A stretch of 29,598 nt of DNA, taken from contig JBBDST010000037.1 of NCBI GenBank assembly GCA_040904765.1, forward strand, positions 1 to 29,598, in the 5' to 3' direction. The notes beneath the pieces are model-generated. The model worked only from the letters and a program-made list of their open reading frames with translations. It was not told where the DNA came from and made no database searches. The DNA is from JBBDST01 sp040904765. Lineage in GTDB: Bacteria > Actinomycetota > Nitriliruptoria > Nitriliruptorales > Nitriliruptoraceae. Positions within the stretch are counted from its first letter, which is position 1, and every line of letters starts with the position of its first letter. A program made the position numbers and the translations under genes. Below are positions 1-6,655 of this stretch, in pieces.

Positions 1-589
1 TGGCCTGCGGCTGGGTACCAAACGGCCATTCGACCACCACATCACCCTGATCGTTCACCAAGTACAACACTGCCGTATGTGCCACATCGACCACGTCGCC
101 GGAGGCGTCAAGTTGGATTTCTGCTGAGGCGAGAAACGCATCCAGAGTGCGTTGGAGTGCCGCGTTGTCGTCACGTAACGCATGAAAACGAGGGAAAAAG
201 TGCGGCAGATAGGTCCCCAGAGCCGACGGCGTATCACGTTGCGGATCGACCGTCACAAACACGACGTCGACCCGATCTGCGATCGACGCGTCGACCCGTT
301 CAAGCGCAACACGTAAGTCCATCAGCGTTGTTGGGCAGATATCGGGACAGTTTAAAAACCCAAAATATACGGCCAAAAAGCGCCCGTCCGCAGCGGCAAA
401 CGTAAGCTCGCCGGCCTCAATAATCCCACCGGCACGAACCGCAGGTTCGGTAACGTCGCGCAAAGCAACGTCACCGACGTGCAACGGCGTAGTCCGGGTA
501 ACCCCGTTCACGGCCGGTTCAGACGTGCAGCCGGCAAGCAGCATGCCAACCAGCAGTAGTCCCATCAACGGCGACAATCGACGTGTCAT
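1..589 (-). CDS. Sco1/SenC-type copper chaperone, lipoprotein (partial, C-terminus beyond window)
   Basis: Sco proteins are extracytoplasmic thioredoxin-fold proteins that deliver copper to, or reduce, the CuA site of cytochrome c oxidase subunit II. The 196 visible residues start with a lipoprotein signal peptide (lipobox ending LLAGC, Cys21). The diagnostic motif FLNCPDICPTT follows, with copper-ligand Cys81 and Cys85, and the third ligand is His171 in VDVAHTA. VDPQRDTP is also typical of the family. The frame is open to base 1, so only the last part of the domain is missing. The ATG at 589 overlaps the TGA of the upstream PCu(A)C gene (ATGA), which suggests translational coupling. Its partner CtaC, with the CuA motif, is encoded at 14977-16077. 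Family identification is firm; the exact role in this cell is inferred. Confidence 0.93.
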   Translation of the reverse strand, partial: MTRRLSPLMGLLLVGMLLAGCTSEPAVNGVTRTTPLHVGDVALRDVTEPAVRAGGIIEAGELTFAAADGRFLAVYFGFLNCPDICPTTLMDLRVALERVDASIADRVDVVFVTVDPQRDTPSALGTYLPHFFPRFHALRDDNAALQRTLDAFLASAEIQLDASGDVVDVAHTAVLYLVNDQGDVVVEWPFGTQPQA

Positions 590-1116
590 CCGCGTGGCAT
601 CTCCTGCGAATTACCACCCGACATAGGTGCCTCGTCTTCGTCCATGTCAGTCATGCTGTGGTCCTGCGACATCGTGTCATCTTCAATAGTGCGTACCTGT
701 GCTTCAGCCTGCAACGTGCGGCCTGAAGCGAAGGTGAACGTCACCGTGAACGTTTCGCCTTCTTCAAGCATCCGCGGCAGATCAAGCAGCATCACGTGAT
801 AGTCGCCTGGCCGAAGCACCCGTGCTTCGCTTGCCGACACGGGAATGCCGGCAACTTGTTGCATCCGCATCACACCGTCGTCATTGATCACCTCATGCAG
901 TTCAGCCACTGCGGCAACTGCAGCGTCAACCGACACATCGACCAGTTCATCGTCTTGATCGGTCGTGAACGTCGCATACACCGCCCCAAGCCCGTTGGGT
1001 GTTGACCGTGCCCAGACGTCATCCACCGCAAACGAGGATGTCGACGACGTGCTGCACGCCACCAACACGACTGACGTCAGTGCAACGGCTGCCGTGTGAA
1101 CCCAAGCTGATCGCAT
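586..1116 (-). CDS. PCu(A)C periplasmic-type copper chaperone (DUF461), lipoprotein
   Basis: PCu(A)C proteins bind Cu(I) outside the membrane and hand it to the CuA centre of cytochrome oxidase, together with Sco. The 176-residue protein has a signal peptide with lipobox VLVAC (Cys21). The family copper motif H-x10-M-x21-H-x-M fits exactly with His74, Met85, His107 and Met109. The tail after residue 145 is rich in Met, Asp and His (Met149, 155, 158, 165, 173) and may be an additional metal-binding extension. I chose the ATG at 1116 because GAGGGGG lies about 7 bases upstream and the signal peptide begins there; longer starts add an unlikely cationic leader. Its stop overlaps the sco start. 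The multicopper oxidase lies upstream, separated by 91 bases that contain a strong hairpin. Confidence 0.93.
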   Translation of the reverse strand: MRSAWVHTAAVALTSVVLVACSTSSTSSFAVDDVWARSTPNGLGAVYATFTTDQDDELVDVSVDAAVAAVAELHEVINDDGVMRMQQVAGIPVSASEARVLRPGDYHVMLLDLPRMLEEGETFTVTFTFASGRTLQAEAQVRTIEDDTMSQDHSMTDMDEDEAPMSGGNSQEMPRG

Positions 1117-1150
1117 CGAATGCCCCCTCATCAACACCGGACGCTCCACC

Positions 1151-1199
1151 AAAAAGCGAAGCAGCAGGTGGTGCGGCCCCAGTTTGGTGCCGCACCACC
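1151..1199 (-). terminator. Hairpin plus U-run between multicopper oxidase and PCu(A)C genes
   Basis: A perfect 11-bp inverted repeat (GGTGGTGCGGC at 1167-1177 with GCCGCACCACC at 1189-1199) encloses an 11-base loop. It begins about 9 bases past the stop of the multicopper oxidase. On the minus strand it is followed, after about 11 bases, by a TTTTT run (1151-1155). This resembles a Rho-independent terminator or attenuator that would reduce read-through into the PCu(A)C-sco pair. The U-run is further from the stem than in a classical terminator. Confidence 0.6.
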
Positions 1200-1207
1200 G
1201 TTTCGAC

Positions 1208-2578
1208 CTACTCGTCCAGAACGATGAACGCACTCACCATCCCAAACATCCCTTCTTTACGTTCAGCATGGGTGAGAATATGGCAGTGGAACACCCACAA
1301 ACCGGCATGCTCGGCCTTAATCAGCACCGAGTAACGCTCACCTGGAGCAACATTCACCGTGTCTTCCCACTGCGGTGCGACCAACGGGAAGCCGTCTTTG
1401 GCAACCACCAGTTGCGGGAAGCCATGCAAGTGCATCGGATGAATCGTCAACCCCTCATTGAAGTAATGCATCAGGACCCAATCGCCCTTGTTGGCAATAA
1501 CCGGTGCAGTCGCGGGAAACGACTTGCCATTTAACGACAGCCCGATTGTTCCCGCGTCGTTCAACACCATCGGGATTTCTTGCGCGATCACCAAGTCGTT
1601 TGGCACCGTCCGATTTGCGACTGTCATCCCAAGCGGCAGTTCAAGATCGCCGACCAGCATCACACCAAACATGCCGTTTGGCAGTTTTATCTGCCCATGA
1701 TGATGCGGGTGATACATCCCAATTGCCGGCTCAACCGTCGTAAACTCGTAAGTAAACGTGTCACCCGGCTTGATGAGATCTTGGGTCAACGGCGCCACCC
1801 CGTCTTGACTGTTTGGGACAGTGATGCCGTGCCAGTGCACATCGGTACCCATGGGCAGATTGTTCGTCACGACCACTTCCACCTTGTCGCCAACATCTAG
1901 GCGGATCAGTGGACCAGGGATCTGACCGTTGTACGCCCAACCTTCAACAATCTTGCCCGGTTCAACTTCCCACTCGATGATCTCGGCGACCAGTTCAAAC
2001 CGTTTGGTGCCATCAGCCAACAGTTCATATTCGAGCGGCTGATTACCAAGTCCTGCCGTTTCGGCTGGGAACGCCAGAATTGTTTCATCCATCACACGGT
2101 CAAGCTCTTCCCAGTCGGTATCTGTCACCGACCCGCCGTGATCCATATCATCCGTGGCTTCACCGGAACCGGGGCCTGACACAACCAACGAGGCTGACAT
2201 GCCGCCTGCTTCGTGTCCGGGAACAGTGCAGATAACCGTGTAGGTCCCAGGTTCGAGCGAACCCAAAGCCAACACCTCATCGTCACCAGGACGCAGCATC
2301 GCCGTTGTGGCACTCGTGCCCACAACAGATAAATCGTGGTCGATGGAGCCTGCGTTTGTAACGGTTAAGGAACCACCGGGCGCAACCACCAGTTCACCGG
2401 GAACAATCGAAAACTCTGCCAGATCAACCGCAATGCTGCTGGGTGCCGGGCTACCGGCCAAGTCGGCGGTACGCCCACCCGACGATGCGCCGATGATCAG
2501 CGCCCCCACAGACAACACCAGCGCCACAGCAGCCATCACCGAAACCCCGATCATCGCAACCGAGCGTTCCTCGGACAT
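1208..2578 (-). CDS. Multicopper oxidase with an extra N-terminal cupredoxin domain (three cupredoxin domains)
   Basis: This is a membrane-anchored or secreted copper oxidase of 456 residues. An N-terminal hydrophobic helix (about 8-31) is followed by a plastocyanin-like domain (about 48-134) with a full type 1 copper set: His81, Cys117, His122, Met127. An acidic linker (DDMDHGG) leads to a two-domain multicopper oxidase. Its type 2/3 copper motifs are HWHG (His248, His250), YHPHHHG (290-295), HPMHLHG (380-386) and HCHILTH with Met444, the last also giving the second type 1 site. Laccase-like, metal-oxidase or nitrite-reductase-like activity are all possible; the HCH motif bridging type 1 and trinuclear sites favours an O2-reducing oxidase. 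The ATG at 2578 has AAGGAG 7 bases upstream. Neighbouring Sco and PCu(A)C genes suggest copper homeostasis or respiratory electron flow. Confidence 0.92.
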   Translation of the reverse strand: MSEERSVAMIGVSVMAAVALVLSVGALIIGASSGGRTADLAGSPAPSSIAVDLAEFSIVPGELVVAPGGSLTVTNAGSIDHDLSVVGTSATTAMLRPGDDEVLALGSLEPGTYTVICTVPGHEAGGMSASLVVSGPGSGEATDDMDHGGSVTDTDWEELDRVMDETILAFPAETAGLGNQPLEYELLADGTKRFELVAEIIEWEVEPGKIVEGWAYNGQIPGPLIRLDVGDKVEVVVTNNLPMGTDVHWHGITVPNSQDGVAPLTQDLIKPGDTFTYEFTTVEPAIGMYHPHHHGQIKLPNGMFGVMLVGDLELPLGMTVANRTVPNDLVIAQEIPMVLNDAGTIGLSLNGKSFPATAPVIANKGDWVLMHYFNEGLTIHPMHLHGFPQLVVAKDGFPLVAPQWEDTVNVAPGERYSVLIKAEHAGLWVFHCHILTHAERKEGMFGMVSAFIVLDE

Positions 2579-2886
2579 TCGCCTACTCCTTCACAAAGCA
2601 TTGAAACGGCCTCAAAAAGTTGGGTTTGTGCTGGCCGCCACAGGCACCGAAACCCTATTCATACCGGCGCATACTCACCGTTGACCAAACGGACCTACAG
2701 TGCCAACAGTCCCGAGTTGATCTGCCAAACGTCACACGTTCAAAAGCCTGCGGTGTACGTGGTGTTCAACACGCGACTACTATCAATGACTGCGTAGCGC
2801 CACAGCCGCCAAAGACGGCTTGAAGGTGCGGGAGAACCGCGTCGTACACAACCTTGCGACGCATCAACGGAAGTAAAGGAAAAACT
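2579..2886. promoter_or_regulatory. Divergent intergenic region, multicopper oxidase / dehydrogenase promoters
   Basis: No gene is supported in these 308 bases. They separate two divergent genes and must hold both promoters. For the plus strand, TACTAT at 2778-2783 is a candidate -10 with no convincing -35. It is preceded by an 11-base palindrome GTGTTCAACAC (2762-2772), which would suit an operator. For the minus strand, TATGAA (complement of 2658-2663) with TTGGTC (complement of 2683-2688) is a weak candidate with a long 19-base spacer. The ribosome-binding site AAAGGA lies just before the plus-strand gene. Confidence 0.35.
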
Positions 2887-3957
2887 ATGAGCGCGTACCG
2901 TATTGCTGTTATCCCCGGAGACGGGATCGGAAAAGAAGTCATGCCTCCTGGCGTTGACGCGCTCGAGCTTGCAGCGCAGTATTACGACATCCCACTGACC
3001 CTCACCCATTACGACTGGAGCGCCGACTACTACGTCAAACACGGCAAAATGATGCCTGATGACGCACTCGACCAGCTGCGCGACGCCGACACCATTCTCT
3101 TTGGTGCAGTCGGGAACCCGGCGATCGTTGACGACCACACATCCGGCTGGGGCTTGCTGTTTCCCATTCGCCGCACCTTCCACCAGTACATCAACCTTCG
3201 TCCGGTGCGAACCTTCAGTGGACTTAAAAGCCCCATTGCGGCTTTGAACGAGCCAGGCGCGAAGCTAGACATGCTGTGTGTGCGTGAAAACAATGAGGGT
3301 GAGTACTCACAGATTGGTGGCCGGATGTATCGCGGCGAACCTGAAGAGTTTGCCGCTCAAGAATCCGTGTTCACTCGCGTTGGCGTTGACCGGGTCATGA
3401 CGTTTGCGTTCGAATTGGCTCAGCAACGTAAAAACGAACTCACCAGTGCAACGAAATCAAACGGCATCATCCACACGATGCCGTTCTGGGACGAAATGTT
3501 TGCCGAAGTTGGTGCACGCTTCCCCGACGTCGAACGCACCCAGTATCACATTGACGCACTCGCAGCCCTGTTCATCCTTGACCCGCAGCGTTTCAACGTG
3601 ATTGTCGCTTCGAACCTGTTTGGCGACATTCTCAGTGATCTTGGTGCCGCCATTATGGGATCGATCGGTATCGCTGCCTCCGGCAACATCAACCCGAGCC
3701 GTAACGAACCGTCACTGTTCGAACCGGTGCACGGCTCTGCCCCAGACATCGCCGGACAGGGGATCGCTAACCCGATCGGACAGATCTGGTCAAGCGCCAT
3801 GATGCTCGACTTCCTCGGTCACCCTGATGCGGCAAACGCCATCATCGCCGCAGTCGACACGGTGCTTGAAAACGGGATGTCCACACCCGACCTGGGTGGA
3901 AAAGCCACCACGGCCGAAGTTGGTGCCGCCGTGTGCGACGCGCTCCAAAAACCGTAA
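2887..3957 (+). CDS. Tartrate dehydrogenase / D-malate dehydrogenase family (isopropylmalate dehydrogenase superfamily)
   Basis: A 356-residue NAD-dependent, metal-dependent beta-hydroxyacid oxidative decarboxylase. It begins with the family signature IAVIPGDGIGKEV. WGLLFPIRRTFHQYINLRPVR (88-108) is the form seen in tartrate dehydrogenase and D-malate dehydrogenase (TtuC/YeaU/DmlA) rather than LeuB. RENNEGEY (133-140), catalytic Lys190, the metal-binding aspartates in NLFGDILSDL (Asp247, Asp251) and the NAD-pocket motif HGSAPDIAG (282-290) are all present. Length is normal for the family. The ATG at 2887 follows AAAGGA at a proper distance; an ORF start 33 bases upstream lacks this support. 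It stands alone on the plus strand, so the substrate (D-malate, tartrate or a related compound) cannot be decided from context. Confidence 0.9.
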   Translation: MSAYRIAVIPGDGIGKEVMPPGVDALELAAQYYDIPLTLTHYDWSADYYVKHGKMMPDDALDQLRDADTILFGAVGNPAIVDDHTSGWGLLFPIRRTFHQYINLRPVRTFSGLKSPIAALNEPGAKLDMLCVRENNEGEYSQIGGRMYRGEPEEFAAQESVFTRVGVDRVMTFAFELAQQRKNELTSATKSNGIIHTMPFWDEMFAEVGARFPDVERTQYHIDALAALFILDPQRFNVIVASNLFGDILSDLGAAIMGSIGIAASGNINPSRNEPSLFEPVHGSAPDIAGQGIANPIGQIWSSAMMLDFLGHPDAANAIIAAVDTVLENGMSTPDLGGKATTAEVGAAVCDALQKP

Positions 3958-3970
3958 CGACGTAAGGGAA

Positions 3971-4153
3971 CTACCTTGGGGCCGCTTCCGTTTCGGGAGC
4001 GGCCCCGGTCGCTTGTGACGGCACTGCTTCGGTGGCGCCACTCGGTTCAGAAACTGCTGTCGTGCCGTTCGCCGGATCGTCATCGCTGGAACAACCCCAC
4101 AAGACAAAGGCAGTGATGGCTACGGCGATAAACCGGCGATGTGACTGGCGCAT
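3971..4153 (-). CDS. Small lipoprotein of unknown function (60 aa)
   Basis: The 60-residue product starts MRQSHRRFIAVAITAFVLWGC, a clear lipoprotein signal peptide with Cys21. About 39 mature residues follow, low in complexity and rich in Ala, Pro, Glu, Thr and Ser, so the mature part is probably unstructured. The ATG at 4153 is preceded by AGAAAGGTG; longer in-frame starts would place the signal peptide internally. It lies 41 bases downstream of the CpaE-like gene on the same strand. Its last codons form one arm of the strong hairpin at 3978-4006. I do not recognise a family. The signal peptide and ribosome-binding site make it likely real. Confidence 0.6.
   Translation of the reverse strand: MRQSHRRFIAVAITAFVLWGCSSDDDPANGTTAVSEPSGATEAVPSQATGAAPETEAAPR
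3978..4006. terminator. Strong GC hairpin downstream of dehydrogenase and inside the end of the small lipoprotein gene
   Basis: Arms GGGGCCGCTTCC (3978-3989) and GGGAGCGGCCCC (3995-4006) pair at 11 of 12 positions around a 5-base loop. The hairpin starts 20 bases after the plus-strand stop and lies in the last codons of the minus-strand lipoprotein, 5 bases before its stop. No U-run follows in either direction, so it may be a bidirectional 3'-end hairpin rather than a classical terminator. Confidence 0.55.
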
Positions 4154-4194
4154 TACGGCACCTTTCTGCCCTGATATGGCCCAACATGCCAAGG

Positions 4195-5121
4195 TTATCC
4201 CGTTGCGAATACCACTTCGGAGCGAACCAGATCGACGAGCGGTTGCAGCCATGTACCTGGTAGTCCTGCAGGAATCCTTTTGTGCGCGATGGCTCGCGCA
4301 ACCCGAGCGCTTTGTTCCACGGCAACAACCCGACGTGAACCTGCCACCTCGCGGATCTGTGCCGGTGAGAACACCCCACTACCAACGACGATGGCTATCG
4401 ACGCAGTTGTTCGATCCAGCGCAAAACGTCCCGCACGGTCCGGACGCAACACCAACACGTCAACATCATGCGACACCCCCATGTCGTAAACGCTCTGGCT
4501 GATTCGCAAGTCACCTACACGTGTCGCCGGCGGTCCGTCGTTCACATGCACAACACGACACCCATCGACACCGGCAAGTGGCGTGGCCTGTTCCCACAAG
4601 GCCGGGTCGGTTAACGCAGACCCAGAGACGTCTCGAGCACTGAACGACACATCATTGACCGCAACCAACGTTGTGCGGCCCTGCCAAGCGCTGATACCCC
4701 CAAGGGTCAGCGCAAGCGTTGTGGCCCCTACCCCGCCTGCAGCGCCACCCACCGTCAACACGCGAACCCCAGGGCCGCTGGTGTGTGCGTGCAACACTTC
4801 GGCGACAACGCTTTCCAACTGGTCGCGTTCACTTGGCCACAGACACACCGACACGCTCGCATGTCGTGCCAGCTGCTTGGCGTCGCGTGCAGAAACACCG
4901 TGATCGTCCACCAGCAGTACCGCCGGCAAGGTCTCATCGATCATGGCAGGGTCGTCAGTGAGGCGCACACGGGCACGAAACGGCCCTGGGGTTTCAAGAC
5001 CGATCGGCTGCCACCCAAGCACCCCGTCAACATAGCGCCGCAAACTGGCTTCACGCGCGTGGCTGACTTGAATCAGCACCGGTAGGGCACGCAGCGCGTC
5101 AAACTCGCCCTCGTCTTGCAT
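4195..5121 (-). CDS. CpaE/TadZ-like P-loop protein (actinobacterial Flp pilus / Ssd-type), degenerate Walker A
   Basis: A 308-residue protein resembling the CpaE-like proteins found beside Tad secretion genes in actinobacteria (for example Rv3660c/Ssd of Mycobacterium). Residues about 1-110 look like a receiver-like N-terminal domain (VLIQVS...AVLLVDDHG). The MinD/ParA-type domain starts with VLTVGGAAGGVGATT (121-135). Both positions normally lysine in KGGVGKTT are alanine here (Ala128, Ala133), so ATP hydrolysis is doubtful. The ATG at 5121 has GAGG just upstream. No tadA, tadB or tadC gene adjoins it; the only pilus-like genes in the window are 17 kb away at 22236-23635. It probably positions a Tad-type apparatus, but may have another scaffold role. 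Confidence 0.75.
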   Translation of the reverse strand: MQDEGEFDALRALPVLIQVSHAREASLRRYVDGVLGWQPIGLETPGPFRARVRLTDDPAMIDETLPAVLLVDDHGVSARDAKQLARHASVSVCLWPSERDQLESVVAEVLHAHTSGPGVRVLTVGGAAGGVGATTLALTLGGISAWQGRTTLVAVNDVSFSARDVSGSALTDPALWEQATPLAGVDGCRVVHVNDGPPATRVGDLRISQSVYDMGVSHDVDVLVLRPDRAGRFALDRTTASIAIVVGSGVFSPAQIREVAGSRRVVAVEQSARVARAIAHKRIPAGLPGTWLQPLVDLVRSEVVFATG

Positions 5122-5159
5122 ACAACCTCGCCTGCCGCCGTCATCTCTACTACGGCACA

Positions 5160-5195
5160 ACCGCGATTAGTCGAAGGGTTAGGTGTAGTCGCGGT
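5160..5195 (-). terminator. Inverted repeat spanning the stop codon of the SnoaL-like gene
   Basis: Arms ACCGCGATTA (5160-5169) and TAGTCGCGGT (5186-5195) can pair over 10 positions, one of them G-U, with a 16-base loop that contains the stop codon (5179-5181). No U-run follows. It may be a 3'-end hairpin or attenuator before the CpaE-like gene. Confidence 0.4.
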
Positions 5196-5529
5196 GGTAG
5201 ACGATCTGACCGTCTGCGTTCAACGTGAAGAAACTTGCCCGCGGTAGTTCGTTCCAGCGGCGACCGGCAGCCGTGTAGGAGATGGTCCATTCGACACCCA
5301 AATCACTGCCATCGTCAGACATAACCAGTCGTTGCGCATCGACGACAATCTCTGCTTTTCCGCCCAGCCAGTCTTTTAGATACGCCTGAATCAACAGGTT
5401 GCCGCGATGGGGCGGATTGTATGGCTCGAGGTACAACGCGTCATCTGTGTACAACCCAACGACTCCAGAGACATCATCACGCATCAACATCTGCGCAAGC
5501 TGCTCCCACGTCTCTGCCGCTTTCACCAC
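5179..5529 (-). CDS. SnoaL-like / NTF2-like domain protein
   Basis: A single-domain 116-residue protein of the NTF2-like (alpha+beta cone) fold. The N-terminal helix with MLMRDDVSGVVGLYTDDALYLEP is typical of SnoaL-like proteins, followed by beta strands such as EIVVDAQRLVM, LGVEWTISYTA and RASFFTLNADGQIVYHRDY. Family members range from polyketide cyclases and isomerases to small-ligand binding proteins, so no reaction can be assigned. Translation starts at a GTG (5529) with GGAGG 7 bases upstream; a second GTG follows at once. It is followed by the CpaE-like gene after 57 bases. The 187 bases upstream (5530-5716) hold no gene and presumably its promoter. Confidence 0.85.
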   Translation of the reverse strand: MVKAAETWEQLAQMLMRDDVSGVVGLYTDDALYLEPYNPPHRGNLLIQAYLKDWLGGKAEIVVDAQRLVMSDDGSDLGVEWTISYTAAGRRWNELPRASFFTLNADGQIVYHRDYT

Positions 5530-5716
5530 AATTCTGCCTCCAGGTACCCGTGCGCGTGCCGCAAAGGATAGTGGCCGGTACTGCCAGTCGAAACCGGCTG
5601 CACATCCGCCACACCCGTACGCTAGTCAAACAAAACCGGAAGGGGAATTCATCCGCGCCGTCACGGCCCATTTCCAACCGGCCCATCCACATAAACGTCG
5701 GCGAAAACCCGGTTTG

Positions 5717-6625
5717 TCAGGCGGCAGTCCTGCCGCCTTTGGCATGGTTTGACCAGCGCTTTGCTATCAGCACCAGCAGTGATGGCACAACCTGCGTCAC
5801 GACCGAAAACGCCAGCACAGTTGCACGTACATCGTCCATCTGGGAAAAATGCAACGCACCGACGATCAACGCCAGTCCTGCGCCGCGCGCGTTCAACACG
5901 ACCGTCAACGTTGCGCGTTCATCAAAGGTACGACCGACACAGTAAGCAGCGGTAGCAATCACGGTCATCGTTACCACCGACAATAAACCGACCGGACCGA
6001 GCAGTAGTTCGATAACCCGGGCAAAGTCAAACGTTACTGCGATCATGATGGCAGCACTCAACGACAACGATGAGGCGGCACTAATACGGCGCAACAATCT
6101 GGACTGACGCTCGGCGCTGACTTGACGCCAACCACGAACCCGCGCCCACACGTAGCCACATACCAGTGGAGCGATCACCAGTGCCATCATCGATGTGGCT
6201 ACAGGCCCAACGGGAAACGGCACTGTTGCACGCAACAATACTGCCCCCAAAAGAGGCACTGTCACCAGATTGAGACCTCCAAAAGCAGTGATCAGAGAGA
6301 CGGCAAGCGGCTGGTCCCCGCGCACGATGCGTACGAGCACACTTCCAATCGGCCCAGCAGACGCTGCTGCAATCACCACAAGCCCGACCCGGATCTCGTG
6401 GGTAATACCGCTCGACAACCACGCAAGGGCAAGTATCGTGGCCGGGACCAAAACCACATCGATAGCAAGCGAACCGCCAAGAAGTCGCGGGTTACGTAAC
6501 GGTCGAAACAGCACCGGCAGCGGCTGGGCGGCAACAATAACGATGCCATTCAGCCACAAACTGACCGCCAACAGCAGCGTGTACACGGCAATCAGATCAA
6601 CACTGCCCCCCACCAGCGAACCCAC
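5717..6625 (-). CDS. Bile acid:sodium symporter (SBF/BASS) family membrane transporter
   Basis: A 302-residue, very hydrophobic protein with about eight to ten membrane segments and the repeated SBF pattern: helix-break regions rich in Gly, Asn and Pro such as SAGPIGSVLVRIVRGD and FGGLNLVTVPLLGAV. Late residues VVLNARGAGLALIVGAL match the second conserved crossing motif of SBF/ACR3-type carriers. Substrates in the family include bile acids, pantothenate, pyruvate and arsenite; none can be selected here. The start at 6625 is a GTG with a weak ribosome-binding site; a second GTG at 6610 is also possible. It follows the tetR gene by 30 bases and is most likely its regulatory target. The last codons form a 7-bp hairpin. 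Confidence 0.8.
   Translation of the reverse strand: MGSLVGGSVDLIAVYTLLLAVSLWLNGIVIVAAQPLPVLFRPLRNPRLLGGSLAIDVVLVPATILALAWLSSGITHEIRVGLVVIAAASAGPIGSVLVRIVRGDQPLAVSLITAFGGLNLVTVPLLGAVLLRATVPFPVGPVATSMMALVIAPLVCGYVWARVRGWRQVSAERQSRLLRRISAASSLSLSAAIMIAVTFDFARVIELLLGPVGLLSVVTMTVIATAAYCVGRTFDERATLTVVLNARGAGLALIVGALHFSQMDDVRATVLAFSVVTQVVPSLLVLIAKRWSNHAKGGRTAA
5720..5737 (-). terminator. GC hairpin at the 3' end of the SBF transporter gene
   Basis: GGCGGCA (5720-5726) pairs perfectly with TGCCGCC (5731-5737) around a 4-base loop. In the minus-strand mRNA it forms from the last codons and ends at the stop codon (5717-5719). A TTTT run follows about 10 bases after the stop. It may act as a terminator for the tetR-transporter operon. 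Confidence 0.5.
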
Positions 6626-6655
6626 TCCCGACCGACGCGGACTGTCCCTGAAGAA

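Noticed and set aside
2740..3183. Minus-strand frame of 147 codons overlapping the dehydrogenase start
   Set aside because: It covers the divergent promoter region and the antisense of a well-supported gene, and no motif is visible.
5530..5716. Possible small gene in the 187-base gap upstream of the SnoaL-like gene
   Set aside because: No frame shows a start with ribosome-binding site, signal peptide or recognisable motif.
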